Of a DNA stretch of 64,000 bases, positions 21,812 to 33,837 are shown piece after piece. The position numbers and the translations under genes are program-made. Numbering within the stretch: position 1 is the stretch's first letter; the number at the start of each line of letters is the position of its first letter. The stretch lies in the NCBI GenBank assembly GCA_021234155.1, contig JAJEKV010000102.1, forward strand, positions 2,476,456 through 2,540,455, in the 5' to 3' direction. The notes beneath the pieces are model-generated. The model saw only the letters and a list, made by a program, of their open reading frames with translations, searched no databases and was not told the DNA's origin. The DNA is from Isoetes taiwanensis. Its lineage: Eukaryota; Streptophyta; Lycopodiopsida; Isoetales; Isoetaceae.

Positions 21812-21820
21812 AAAAAATAA
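21812..21820. repeat. 9-bp target-site duplication, right
   Basis: AAAAAATAA, identical to 17348-17356. Confidence 0.88.
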
Positions 21821-21829
21821 AGGTATAGA

Positions 21830-22350
21830 AGTATGAATCGGGAAGACGTGCTTATCCAATGCTACACTCTTTCATAACTTGATATGCTCCTTATGCCTGC
21901 ACGTGCAGCCAAACCTTAGCCGCATCCCCCCCAACCGTCATAATACATGAAGTCGAACCACATGCGCTTAAAAAAAAACACTCTAAAAGAGCTTGATTTG
22001 CGACCTCCTTAAAGTATGGCATAGAGCAGTTGGTTTGCTCCACCATCAAGGTCATGCTCGTCATTAAGCCTCTAAACGGCAGCTCTTTCCTGCAAAAACA
22101 CCACGAGCGAGAGAAAACTTCTAAAATAAGCCTCCATAAAAAAAATCCTAGAACTATGCAACACCCAAACCCATTTTCTGACGTCATCAAAGTACGATTT
22201 TGGCATACTCATACTTGCCAAAACTATAGGAAATCTAATGTAAGCCTTGATCCTTTCTTCAATTGCAAAAGATAATCACTAGAATGTCCCCCTTATTTTG
22301 AATTTGTGAAAATGCCCCAAACTTGGTCGCAAATTTCCTTCTTTTCTTTT
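21830..22350. other. No recognised gene
   Basis: Only short open frames. A TIR-like phrase (GAATTTGTGAAAATGCCCC) near 22299-22317 resembles part of the Pack-MULE end but without its partner. Confidence 0.4.
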
Positions 22351-22354
22351 TTCC

Positions 22355-23035
22355 CTTTTTTTTTGAAGGACGTCAAACTATATTGAAAGTCCAAGCCAAA
22401 AGACAGATACAACGGCACAGGCAAATCAGAGGACAATCATGATCCACTGAGTAGGGCCACTAGCCTATGCATAAGATAACACTCAAATAAGTCTCAAAGA
22501 TCAATTGGCGCTTGGCAGGAGCAAGTGAAGAGCAATGGTAGGCCTTAGCAATTCTAACTTGAGCGTTCTGGAGGACAATAGCAGGAAGAGTATCCAAGCC
22601 CTTAAAAATACACAATCTTTTGCACTTCCAGATAGACCACATCAACCATGACGTCAAGTGAAAGGCTTGACTTCGTAGATTATTTCAAGTATCCAGATAA
22701 ATTGCCAAGAGCACTTGTTGAATTGTCAATGTCACATGAAAAAGAGAAAGTAGCCAAGGCCAAACTGGCGGGAGGTGGTCGCACAAAAAGAAACAGTGCT
22801 CAATAGTCTCATCCCTTTGCTTGCACAGTGGGTAGAATGCTGATACTTGAGGATCAAGTCTGTGCACAAGCACATTGACACGAGGGCATCTTTGAAGAAT
22901 CTGCCACCACAACACAGCCACCTTAGGATGAAGTAGTTTATCTCAAGCCCAAGTCCACATACGTCTCCAACTAGGAGGGGGGAGTTAAAGGGACCACTTA
23001 GTGGGTGGCGGAAGGATATCACTGTTAACAAGCAG
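22355..23035 (-). mobile_element. LINE (L1-type) 3' remnant with zf-RVT domain
   Basis: On -, 22921-22685 encodes VAVLWWQILQRCPRVNVLVHRL, then PLCKQRDETIEHCFFLCDHL. This is the zinc-binding block that follows reverse transcriptase in plant LINEs. 22657-22460 continues MTSWLMWSIWKCKRLCIF. The first Cys of the finger is Tyr here (FYPLC where FCPLC is expected), and the frame shifts near 22960. Upstream reverse transcriptase and endonuclease are absent. A T run at 22355-22364 marks the poly(A) tail of the - strand element. This is a 5'-truncated, inactive copy. Confidence 0.8.
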
Positions 23036-23047
23036 CTTATACATAGA

Positions 23048-23081
23048 GTTCACGAGCCTATGCTCGTGTAGGCTCGTGAAC
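23048..23081. repeat. 13-bp perfect stem-loop
   Basis: GTTCACGAGCCTA, an 8-base loop, then TAGGCTCGTGAAC. No following T run, and no gene it could terminate. Confidence 0.7.
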
Positions 23082-23084
23082 ACT

Positions 23085-24190
23085 TTGGTGAGAAATCCAC
23101 ATGCACCCTTCAATTCTAGAATGGGGCTCGCATGAAACCAACAAACTGCCACTAGACTAGGCTTCTCATTCATCTCGTGATTTTCTACAATGGTGGATAG
23201 TGGGTAGCGCACACATCTTGAACTACCCATGAACAATAAAGGGAATATCCAATTATATAATTTGGACCCCATAAAATACAATGCTAATAGATGTTTGGTG
23301 TGTACTGCTTGAAAGCTTATCAAGGGATTAAAAACCACCGCCCTTCGGGTTTTAGGAAAACCCTAGTGATAAGCCTTGACGAGGGCTTGGACAAGCGTAA
23401 GATAGAGAAATCGCTCCCAAAACCCACGAATGGAGAAGTCGAAATAGATGCCACTCGCCAACCTGTACCTGCACATCACCAACACAAACAAAACATGACA
23501 AAACAAACCTCCCGAGTGGAGGGCGATCCGCGCGTGCCAATGCGACAATAAAACAAAACCTCTTCAAATAGAGGGGCCGGGTCACGCGTGCCGAGGCGAC
23601 AAATACAATAAACAAAGAAGGAGGGGAGGGTGGGTTCAAAGAAAGAGAATAAGATAAGATCTTTGAGAGAAGAGGAAGCGCCGATGAGACGTTGATGCAG
23701 AACCGCGCCTAAAATAACAAACTCCCAAACAGAAAGGGCATGCGCCGCATGCATGCATGCAAGACATGCATGCTCGCCCCATTCTAGAATGGCGATCCGA
23801 TGTCTCGGATCGATGGGATTCTAGAATGGGGCTCGTGATGAAACCAACAAACCGCCTCGAATACCAAAGGACTTCCTTAACAAACCGGGATCGAGGATGA
23901 AGGTCACAGGGATGAAGGCTAAAGAAGAGCCAAGGCGAGAAAGGACATGCCACGGCATGAAAAAAAAACGCCAATTGGCCAAACCAAGCGGGAGAAGCCC
24001 TCCCCCGCCTCGAATCAAAGAAAAGAGAATAAAGGTGCTGGCGAGAGAGAAGAGGAAGCGCCGATGACACGTTGATGCAGAACCGCGCCTAAAATAGCGA
24101 ACTCCCAACCAGAAAGGGCATGCGTTGCATATGCATGCTCGCCCCATTCTAGAATGGCGATCTGATGTCTCGGATCGATGGGATAGGCTC
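23085..24190 (-). repeat. Dispersed repeat, copy 1 (inverted relative to 35040-35770)
   Basis: The reverse complement matches 35040-35770 in the same order: a CATGCATGC-rich segment, CGTCTCATCGGCGCTTCCTC, TATTTG..CGCGACC-like units, the TTATCA hairpin, CCATTCTAGAAT. The part at 23655-23830 (GGAAGCGCCGATGA.. to ..CGATGGGATTCTAG) is duplicated at about 24050-24185. The antisense open frames (23352-24245) are not supported as genes. The element type is unknown. Confidence 0.65.
23315..23374 (-). repeat. TTATCA/TGATAA hairpin, copy 1
   Basis: Read on -, GGCTTATCACTAGGGTTTT..AAAACCCGAAGGG..GGTTTTTAATCCCTTGATAAGC folds into an outer TTATCA/TGATAA stem with inner AAAACC/GGTTTT pairing. Related hairpins lie at 35490-35554 and 59318-59388. 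Confidence 0.65.
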
Positions 24191-24545
24191 TGGAGCAACA
24201 AGTGGCAGAGTACCAGCAACCTTTTGCCAAATAGGTTTGTCCCATTAAGACAACAAGAATTTGGTTTGAAAGACCTCCTAGGTCACTAATTGACTAGAAT
24301 CATACCATGCCGCAACTATCAAGATTCATGTTAACCTCCAACGTCGCTAATCCATTTTGGTTGCAAGCATTGATCAGCCATTGCAACAAAGCGCTACATA
24401 GTTTGAGAAACAATATTCGTGTATAATGTCCAACCTTCTCTATATGCTCAAGACCGCCTTTGATTGCTACCTAAGTTACAGAGATTTCGAGAGCTTTTTT
24501 AAATTACAAGAAAAATCCATCAGGGGGGCCAAGGATGTCATTTCA

Positions 24546-24668
24546 AACCTGTGGAATTAAACCCATTATTGATATCCAACAATAAGATAGATTTAAATAG
24601 ATCTTACACCTGTGGAATTAAACCCATTATTGATATCCAACAATAAGATAGATTTAAATAGGTCTTAC
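24546..24668. repeat. 60-bp tandem duplication
   Basis: CCTGTGGAATTAAACCCATT..AATAGATCTTACA appears twice in direct succession with one substitution at the end (GATCTTAC / GGTCTTAC), so it is recent. Confidence 0.85.
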
Positions 24669-25290
24669 ACACATCAGCAAAATTTTCCCATGGCTAGAGA
24701 CAATTAACCCATTTGTTTTTCTACATGGAGATGACTCCTCGTATTTGAGCCTAACATTTCTAGATGGCATGCCTTTAAAGGTTGGGAAACCTCAAAAAGA
24801 CATCTTGCATACTACATGGATATTACTTTGGCATACAGCATCCAGTTTGGCAAAAGCCTTTGATCTTATTCTAGTTCTAGCGATATGAGAATGCCATACT
24901 ATTGGCCAAAGGTTTATTAATCAAACGTCGAGACTCAAATAAGAATTAATTAATAAACAGGAGTGCCAATGCTTGGTGCAAGGCGAACATTGACATTTTT
25001 CTTAATTTCATATATGCTCATCTACATGAGAATATGGATACTGACTGTTACAAAAACTAAGGTTAAAGCACAAACGATAATCCTACTATCTAATAAATCA
25101 ACAAAAATTCATAAGTAAATTCTAAAACTAGCCCTTAAAGCCAATGCTCACCATCCAAACTGACTCACAAAAACAAGAAATTCTAAGATGGTCCATGCAA
25201 AGTTTAAGTTATGAAAGCAGAAAGGGATTTGGAAGGATCAACCCTTAGAGAATCCTCTCTAAGAAAAAGTACAAAATTCATGAAGGCTAG

Positions 25291-25325
25291 AATAGAATAG
25301 AATAGATTTTTTAACGTCCACGGAT
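25291..25325 (-). mobile_element. LINE/SINE-type 3' end with simple-repeat tail
   Basis: AATAGAATAGAATAGATTTTTTAACGTCCACGGA. Read on -, TCCGTGGACGTTAAAAAATC is followed by a (TATTC)n tail. The same motif ends the LINE at 59237-59745. The extent of the 5' side is unknown. Confidence 0.5.
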
Positions 25326-28276
25326 CGGAGAGATTGACAAAGAGACAAAGATGTGGAAGAGCAGAAAGAGGAATATCTGAATCACAACGAGCAAACCACT
25401 TTCATGTGAAGATCAAAGAGCCTTTTTAAAAAGATACATAGATCAATCTTAGGATCTCAACCTTTTCCAAGGTTCCATAAATAACTCAATAGTTAAAGTC
25501 TACTTGCTTTCCGAACCACTCCCCCGAGCACCACCATATCAATTCCTCCTTGTCTGGGATTGATCGTCCTCAATCAAGGAATTGCATGACAAAATAACAT
25601 TACCAAATCCATGGTTACAACTGTAGTTGAGTCCATGACTAGAAATTCTCAAATCTAGCCCTTAGGTTAAAAATTACTAAGACCAACTATTATGTTGTAG
25701 TCATAACAGTTGTCTCAAACTGTTATTGTAATAGGCTTAATAATATAGGGGTCCGAATCACAAGAAATGCACTCACAATTCCTTAAGCAACTAGGCTTGA
25801 GAAAGGGTTTGGGAAAAGAGCACCTTAGAATCCTTACGATAAATTATTTCACAAAACTAAAAAATTTGGTTTTGATTTGTTGGATTCAGGACAAGAAAAG
25901 GTTATCTACAACTACATCTCTTTATTCAAAGTACCAGCCTCAATTAACCGAGCATAGTATAGGATTTTGTTTGAACCAGAATCAAAGAAATGATACTTGA
26001 AGTAGTCAAAGCTATGCTTAGGATTGACTTCATCCACAAAGTTTTCCATGGAACTTACCGTCCAATAGCTCCATTTATGTCATAAAGCTATCGTCATGTC
26101 AGCCATCTCAGGATGAGTCATATTACTGAAATCACCTGATACGACCATCAAATCACAATCTCAACTCGTTCCATGTCAAAACCCAGATTTATGTTTGTTT
26201 CCAAAGATTCTCTTTTAAAGATGGATGGGGCTTTTACGTCCACGGCTATTAGGCCATCACAATCTAACTATTGCTTCTAATTATTACTTTTAGTACTTCT
26301 TACCAAGTTGGATTTTATTAAATAATTCCTATGGTTGAAGCAACCTATGAATTTTAAACAAACCCTAAAGGTCTAATGTCCACATGGCATTGAAATTTTA
26401 AGGCATAAACAATTAGAGCAGCATTCGGGTTTGAAAGAGGAAACAATGCTAGATGCTTCTTAGTCGGGTTGTCTAGAGTTCTGCAACGAAGCTATGGGCT
26501 AGGGTTTCAAAAACTTCAAATTTGATTACGGCAGCGGATTGTTTATAGCTTTGTTGCCTTTTGCCCTCCATGCATTTCAACTATATCTTGATCTAGCTAG
26601 AGTGGATTGTTTTGTATCAGATCGCAAAAGTTTTGGATAGGATCCGTTTTCATCAAAAGGCAAAAGTTGGATCATGCATCGGTTAGAGTTACATCTAATA
26701 TTTTGCCCTTTTTATTTCTCCATAATCAATAATCACCCCATAAACAGTTTATTATATATGGATATCGTTCACTAACAAATATATCACCAAAAGTTATAGG
26801 GTTGTACGTACGTAGTTGATGCCTCGTTACGTTGCATCTCTTCTTGTGTTGCACGAAGCAAAGTAAAACGGAGGATTTATAATTGACAAATGGATTTTTC
26901 TTCTTTTCTAACGATAGGACATCATTCCTTATACCTTGAAGCAACACGTTGAGTTGAAATATGGGATCAGCGTCAATGGCAGGAGCTTATTCTCACCAGC
27001 CAATATGATACCGTGATTGATTTCTTAAGAAAATTTTAATGTTTAGGATGAACATTAAACCTGCAAGGCTAAGAGGCTCATAGAGATAGCGAAACCCAAA
27101 GCCACTAAACAAACTTAGACTCTTCCCCTTTAAGCTTTGCAAAAACAACTAATACACCATAGTTGTAGCATAGAATGACCTTCAAAATTTGAGTCACATC
27201 ATTTTCGGCTCCCATTTGCTATTGATGTATGCTCTCTTTGCTTAGCCTGTCATGGGTTAAAACAAATTTCTATTAACAAACACATGAGGAGTGGTGTGTT
27301 ATAAATTTCCCACAGTTGATGCTAATTTTTATGCATTCAACCACTTAGTTGAGATCGCATGCAATCTGAAATTGCAAACGCCTTGGGACAAGCCTGTTAA
27401 ATATTAAAACCATGGGTATACTTGTGAACTGTTATGGTATATTCGTGGCATATTTTGGCGAATTGTTAGAACCATAAAAACATGCTACTTCCCTTCTTTT
27501 TTTGTTGGGGAAAGGGGGGGCAGAGAAAATTTTTCGTGGTTCTAACACGACACTGGCTAATTATGTATACAAGAATGTCCCTGAAAGGACACTCCTGTAA
27601 CATGGAAACAAGTTAAGAACCATTATGCGAACTGTAAAACACTTCAGAATGCAAGGTAAACGATTAGAATGTTGGATAAAACTGCACGAGCAACATGTAA
27701 ATCTTCAGAGTGCAGGTAAAAATGCTGGAGCAGCAGGTAACAGCTGCCGCATAAGTCCGTCGAAGCACGACGATATTTTGGGTAACATTCTTGGTTTGAA
27801 ACAATGACACGTGGCATGGCGCTATAGGACTGGAGAGCGGAATGGTTCTTTAACTGGTGTTTAAGAGGTTTGAATTGAGAGGCACAAAAGGAAAACAACT
27901 TGACACATGGTCATTGTCGGGCCATAATGACAATGTAATGGCGTTGAGGGCGAAAACGTACAAAAGGAAAGCATCTTGAACAAGAGGTCAGGAAACCACG
28001 AAATATAGAAAATCTCAATAATAGAGTCCACATGGATTGATTTACATGAGGTGTTCGTGATTAAAAAACCGAGATATCACATGATGGAGCAATGATGGAG
28101 CAATGCTAGTTCCTTTTGATTTGTAAGGGCAATTTTATATAAAGAGGGCATAAATTATAATTTAACAATTTTGAACATAAAAATAATTTTATAAAACATA
28201 TTATAATATAAAATCTCCAGCTTTTCACAAATGCAGGAAATAGAAAAATTATCGTGAATGAAGAAGAATAGGCTAA

Positions 28277-28723
28277 TCAGCAGAAACACTTGCAAAGGCA
28301 GCAAGCAAAGCAAAGAAAGAACATCACTGCAACAACTATGATAACCCATTTCACAATATTTTTCTCAGTGTGGCTCAACTGACGCAATACCCTTCGATTT
28401 GCATGTTCCACCCTTATAAAACTCACCTCATTTGCAGCAGAAAAAGCATTCAATTCAGGAGCCTGATCTGTGACAGAACAGGACATGGTATCTCTTCTGT
28501 ACACAGCTCCAGTGCAAGAACAATCTTTCAGACATTCCAAAACGCATTTTTCCTCTGTCAATTGACCGGCAAGGCTCCGCAATTTATCCTGTGGGAAAAA
28601 ATTCACACCTGGAAATGTTTCAACGGAGGAAGAGCTCTGGCAAGAAGAGGCCACCAGAGAAGGTCCAAGAACAAACAAAACGGTAAGGAGCGCCGGAAGA
28701 TTGAAGCGCCAAACGTACGCCAT
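28277..28723 (-). CDS. Small PAN-domain membrane protein, 148 aa
   Basis: This is an intact single-exon frame that starts MAYVWRFNLPALLTVLFVLG (signal peptide, residues 1 to about 26). Residues 54-104 have the spacing of a PAN/apple-like module as in plant S-domain receptor kinases: EEKCVLECLKDCSCTGAVYR, with Cys at 60, 64, 68, 70 and 82. A transmembrane helix (about 124-146, VKWVIIVVAVMFFLCF) runs straight into a cysteine-rich end, CCLCKCFC, which could be palmitoylated. There is no lectin or kinase domain on either side, so it is not simply the middle of a receptor kinase, although descent from one is likely. The expected place is the plasma membrane, with PAN outside and a tail of only a few residues. 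Function is unknown; a ligand-binding or decoy role would be inference. The start is chosen because the signal peptide follows it directly. Confidence 0.75.
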   Translation of the reverse strand: MAYVWRFNLPALLTVLFVLGPSLVASSCQSSSSVETFPGVNFFPQDKLRSLAGQLTEEKCVLECLKDCSCTGAVYRRDTMSCSVTDQAPELNAFSAANEVSFIRVEHANRRVLRQLSHTEKNIVKWVIIVVAVMFFLCFACCLCKCFC

Positions 28724-28729
28724 AGCTGG

Positions 28730-31700
28730 GAGCTTAAAGTGCCACGGATCTGAAGCCCTAAATCGAGCCCCAAAACAGAGGATGCGAAGCAGCGGAATGC
28801 AATTAGCTCCTTAACGAAGACAAATAAAATTACAAACGAAAATACATATATGTGAAAAGTATAAATAGATGGTTAGATAGTATTTCTTACAATAGGAGCA
28901 CGATATATATATTCGATCATGGCATGGTGTTCTCTTGTGCCAAACGCAATGCCTTGTTTGCGTGGTTAGCTCACCAAGTCCCCACTTCTTCCACCATACT
29001 TTTACCCAAGACGCGCTGCCACATCATCAAAACCCGGCACCCCGTCGCTTCCCTTGTTGAAATTGTATCACCTTCCCCTTCACGTCATAGACACTCAGTC
29101 GCTTAGAGTGACTTGCAGGTGACCTGCAAAAGCAACAAATCCATCTGCTTCTTGCTTCCTCGTATTTGGTATTTGGACATCCCTTTCCAGGTCTTTGCTT
29201 CCCCATTTGCAATCAATTGTCAGATGCTCCTCCAATGCAAAAATTTGGCATCATCACAGCTCACAACCCATGGAAGCAAACGTTGCACAATCATGTCCAA
29301 TATTTTCCTTACTGTAAAACTCTTGCGAACTAGATAAAACTCTTGCGAACTAGATAAAACTCTGGCAATAGTTAAAGGGAATTCATGGATCTTTTTATTG
29401 AAAACCGAAAAATCTATTGGTTGAAAAGCCACTAAGCATCAAACAACACCCGAGAAAACAAGGCACAAAATACTATAAATTGCCCCACCTTTCTCAACGT
29501 TCGATACACGCATGAAAAACAAAAAACATGTGAATACGTGGGTATAAAGATATGTGTACTTTGAATTCAACTCAAACTTGAACATCGTGTATGATTTGGA
29601 TATATAATATGTAACCCATTTACATATATTCTTCATTTAGCAAAAAAATACTTCCACAGTAGTTGTCCCTTTATATGAAAATGTCAGAAACTTTTGAGCA
29701 ACATTAGTCGAATAGGTGGAAGTTGTTGGAGGAAAAACCAAAGGTGGTGTTAATTTTTTGGGCTCTTGGCATACACCTTGCAGCAACAGTCCATGACTGC
29801 CGGATGCTACAAGCTGCCACAAATGCTCATGGATCAATAAAAAGAGTGAGCAAAAAGAAAGGCAATATATGAACAAAGGAAGGTACTCCAAAACGTGAGC
29901 AGAAACATAAACAATGAGAGGAAATGCTCTCTCTAAATAGTAGAGTAAAACCCTAAACGTAACTGACATCTCGATACCACAGATCTAGGATGAAATCTGT
30001 GCTTTAGATCTTGGGGTCCAATATGCGAAAGACATGTGGCCGATGCTACTTTTATGCCAATGGCGGCCCACGAGTTCACACTCTCCAATCAAACCAAACT
30101 ATGTACAAGCCTTTTATAACATCAGATTTGACATGTACAACATGGTGCCAAAAAGATGGGGAAGAAACAACGATTGTCACCGAAAGATGGTCATGAGTGT
30201 TCAATGTCGAAATATGATGTCCAAATGATGTTGTCACCAATGTACGTGGGCCAAAACAGAGTCTGAGGAGCATTAAAATTACGAGTACCATCTCCTATGT
30301 CATGGGGTGGCTAAAAATTACAATATAGTGCTCCTAAAACCACCAAAATAATATTTTAAGGGGGTGTGTTAAAAGATAAAAGCATGATAAACATTTACTC
30401 ATAAGATAGACAGATAGATTTTTTTAACGTCCACAGAGACCAAATTGGCCATGAGACCCAATCAACAAAAGGGGCATGGAAGCCCAAAAATATCAAGGAA
30501 AAAATAGTGCTAATGGTAAGGGTAACTTTGTGCTACTTAAACTATGTAGATATAGCCAGTCCAAGGATTGGAAGGCCATTGATCTAGAATGATTGATGCA
30601 CCTCCCCTGTACACTGCCCATTTCTTTTGCAGGCAGGCTGCCTTGGCCTTGCAGAGCTCCTCCTTATGATTATATAGTTGAAGAGGAGAAAGATCCTCTT
30701 TTGCAAACTAGTTGCTCTGAGATGGTCGCCATGCTAAAGAACATGTATGCAGTTGAATGCATCACAAAACTAACCAAAACATGTCGAGGACCATCAGGTC
30801 TTGCCACTCCACCCGAGTAGCAATGACAACTCCAGCAACCTTTACATGCATGATGTCACATGCATGATGTCAATGAAGAAATGAAAAGCCTCATCCACAA
30901 CTGAATGGGCATGTGTTTCTGCCTCTGCAATTCCTATAATACATGAGGACAGGGTACTAGTAGCAACAGATACTGAGACAGCCTGCTCCTATTCACTAGC
31001 TTGATGTGCGGCTTTTGGTCCACTATGAATTGTGAAGATGTCTGTACTCCCACCTCAACATGTTTCTTTTCCAATTTTGCACTCTCGCATTAACAAAAGG
31101 CTTCTACTTTGGCAGTAATTCTGACTCTAATATCTACATTGAAGCATCACTTGCTCCCATATACTGTACTAAGAGTGCAAAAGATTTGAGTAGGATTTTG
31201 AGCACCATACATTTGGGAGTGTAGAAATGGCAAGTCCTGTAATTGAACAAACCTAACTCATTTATTTCATATAGGTCAATTTTTGTGCCTGCATATTTTT
31301 TGTAGTAGGTACAGAGCCAAGATGGTTCTCTATGCACGGATCCCAATAACATCAAATACGATTCAAATTAGCTTGCTGTCTAGGATTTGACCAATCTAGA
31401 CTCAATGTCAATGTCTGTATTAAGCAAATTCATATATAAATAAGAAGAAGAGAGGCATTCATGACCAGAACGAATCATTACCCTTAACCCAACATGCCCA
31501 GGTCATTGGATGCGCACTTCCATACCGTGCACTGCTCCCTTCGCTTCCCCATCAGAAACCTAATCTAAACCATTTTTGCACAACCGTCTACCATAATAGA
31601 TCACATCTTGCCTTGGGATATTCATCCGAAAGCACATACCCCAATCTGCATGGTCAAATTTGTGTTGCCATGATTGTGAACGCTGGAACATATCGGCACC

Positions 31701-31800
31701 AGAGTTGTAAAGCAATAAAGCAATGATCTTTATATTTTGATGCAATGCCATCATTCTTTCGATCCGCAAAGTCGAACCTGGGGTAACGATGTCCCTTATG
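28730..31800. other. Intergenic, no recognised gene
   Basis: Contains the upstream region of the PAN gene. A good TATAAATAG lies at 28861-28869 but points to +, and no gene is seen on that side. There is a short tandem repeat (CTCTTGCGAACTAGATAAAA, twice, 29320-29360) and a LINE/SINE tail at 30400-30440. A - strand stretch at 31580-31800 looks exon-like but matches nothing I know. Confidence 0.45.
30400..30470 (-). mobile_element. LINE-type 3' end
   Basis: AGATAGACAGATAGATTTTTTTAACGTCCACAGAGACC is followed by AATTGGCCATGAGACCCA. This agrees with the end of the 59-kb LINE, where CCGAGGTCAATCGGCCTATGGGACCC follows the same motif. It is a short 5'-truncated copy on -. Confidence 0.55.
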
Positions 31801-31804
31801 CCGC

Positions 31805-31893
31805 CAAAAAAAAAAAGATTTAAAAAAAAAGAAAGAAAAAAGAAAAAAAGAAAAAAGAAAAAAGAAAAAAGAAAAAAGAAAAAAGAAAAAAGA

Positions 31894-31925
<32 letters not shown>

Positions 31926-31948
31926 AAAAAAAATAAAAAATAAAAAAG

Positions 31949-31991
<43 letters not shown>

Positions 31992-32115
31992 AAAAAAGAA
32001 AAAGAAAAAGAAAAAAGAAAAAAAAAAGAAAAGAAAAAGAAAAAAGAAAAAAGAAAAAAGAAAAAAGAAAAAAGAAAAAAGAAAAAAGAAAAAAGAAAAA
32101 AGAAAAAAGAAAAGT
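31805..32115. repeat. Homopurine tract of about 310 bp
   Basis: Almost entirely A and G on +, mostly (AAAAAAG)n, with long A runs in the middle and only two T. It is mirror-repeat-rich and could form triplex DNA. Lys-rich and Phe-rich open frames across it are artefacts. It lies downstream of the VAP27-like exons and could be inside their next intron. Confidence 0.9.
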
Positions 32116-32293
32116 AAGTGAGATTTTGTCCGTAAACGAGATTTCGTCAAGATGAGGATATCTATAATAGCAAGAGGAGTATCTTTTTTTGATAAAGAAC
32201 ATAGTATCTAAATAGAACGTACATTTTATCAATTGTTTGACAATAAAACAGTGCAGATATCAGTAAAAACATCATCTTAACATTTAACAGTAC

Positions 32294-32584
32294 CTTGAAT
32301 GCCACATAGCTGTCGATGTTGTTAACAAGCAGAACAGAACAATTGATTTGCTTTTTCAATTCAACTGGAAGTAGGATATACTGCTTAGAATGTTTGGAAT
32401 GCGAAAAAAAAAATAAAAAGAAAATAAAAATCGTAACGAATATAGCTTTAAAGTTCAAAAGAACACAAGAAAGGCATAATATTTGCATTATGCCAGACCA
32501 GAACAAAAGCACAAAAGAAAATAAATGGCATTTACATGGGAATCTCAGCTCATTGGGTTCGACGCTTAAGAGATCCGCAGACAT
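32294..32584 (-). CDS. VAP27-like MSP-domain protein, first two coding exons
   Basis: VAP proteins sit in the ER membrane and tether it to other membranes through an N-terminal MSP domain. Exon 1 (32584-32536) encodes MSADLLSVEPNELRFP plus one base. The intron 32365-32535 has GTAAAT..TTCCAG borders. Exon 2 (32364-32294) completes the Phe codon and encodes ELKKQINCSVLLVNN and IDSYVAFK, followed by GTACTG. This matches the start of plant VAP27 (LLxIEPxELxFPFELKKQ..SYVAFK) without gaps, and the boundary after AFK is in phase. The next expected block (VKTTxPKKYCVRPN) was not found in the 1.5 kb downstream, so the following intron is long or the gene is truncated. The ATG follows an in-frame stop and fits the family's N-terminus. 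Confidence 0.8.
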
Positions 32585-33576
32585 GGCTACAGATTGTTCA
32601 AAATCGTCAAGAAAAGACAGAACAAGATTGGGCCTTTCTAAATAAAATGCATTTAGACAGGGATACCAGGTAGTGATGGAAAACTGTAGAGCAAAAGCAA
32701 ACACTCTTGCATAAGAAATCAAAGCAACGGGTCGATTTAAAGTATTATCTAAAGATGTTGGTGTCCCAGTAGTCGCATTTTCTTTGAAGGACAGAACATT
32801 ACATGGTGAGTACGAGATAGCAGACAACTTTGAGAAGATTTGGGTGGATAGTGCCAACATATATAATGGCACCAGATGCAGAGGATCTAACCCTACGTAG
32901 GGTTGTGGTAAGGGAAGACTTGACTCCGGATTTCGATCTGGTAGAACTAAAATCTTACTGTTGGGCTACTAAGGCATTGAAGTAGAAGCTAGTGGATTTG
33001 TCAATAAAAGCTAATTAATAATTTGAGAAAAGTTATTAAAGTCTGGAAGAAGCATGCCCTCTCCAACACTACTGTGATTTGTTGATCTCTGTTTCTTGGA
33101 TTAGGCTTCCTCAGCTCATTAAACGTTATGGAGGGAAAGGGAAACCAACCTGCTGCATTTTCGAACAGGCACAAACGGGCGAGGCAACGGTCCCCAAGCT
33201 AATTTTCCCAGCCTTACAGTTTCGTAGATCAAGATCCAATTGTTTAGGATAAGTCCATGTCAATTTTTAGCAAACGTGGATAGGGTAGGCTTGCGCTAAA
33301 AAGAAAAAAGAAAATAAGAAAATTAATTATCCATCTCGACCATCCATGCAATCCAAGGGCCAAAAATGGAAGTTGGTCATGTAATGGGTGATAACATCAA
33401 CAACCGATAATGAAAATTAAAAAAATCAGCGGCCAAGATGCTGCATAAATATATCATTTTATTGTGGCTTTAGTAATATATAAAAGATTGTGTGAAGCAT
33501 TAGAGACAAAATGGGATCTCACTTCATCCTATTAAGGAATGCTTGAAATGCCACATCATCATTTTAAATTGGCCAA

Positions 33577-33736
<160 letters not shown>

Positions 33737-33805
33737 GGTATTTTGACGTCCACGAGAAATCGTAGCTTATGAGACAATTTACAACACACCCAGATGGGTC
33801 TTAGC
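33737..33805 (-). mobile_element. SINE/LINE 3' end, head-to-head with 33838-34045
   Basis: GGTATTTTGACGTCCACGAG..TTACAACACACCCAGATGGGTC is the inverted counterpart of the end of the neighbouring SINE-like element. Confidence 0.55.
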
Positions 33806-33837
33806 TCTAGCCTATTTAATTCCAACATTTTATGGCA

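Larger units (their letters stand above)
24240..28150. other. AT-rich intergenic sequence, no recognised gene
   Basis: About 3.9 kb of short open frames only. It contains a 60-bp tandem duplication (24546-24668) and a LINE/SINE tail near 25291-25325. A second tail-like motif, CTTTTACGTCCACGGC, lies at 26231-26246. A 77-codon frame (25767-26000) and a 60-codon frame (27625-27807) show no family motif. Confidence 0.5.

Noticed and set aside
23048-23081. Stem-loop as a transcription terminator
   Set aside because: No T run follows and the genome is eukaryotic; kept only as an inverted repeat.
23352-24245. Overlapping antisense frames of 61-144 codons
   Set aside because: They lie in a dispersed repeat, show no domain, and the inverted copy at 35 kb does not keep the frames.
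31560-32232. Long Phe/Leu-rich (-) and Lys-rich (+) open frames
   Set aside because: They translate the homopurine tract; composition and repetition rule out ordinary genes.
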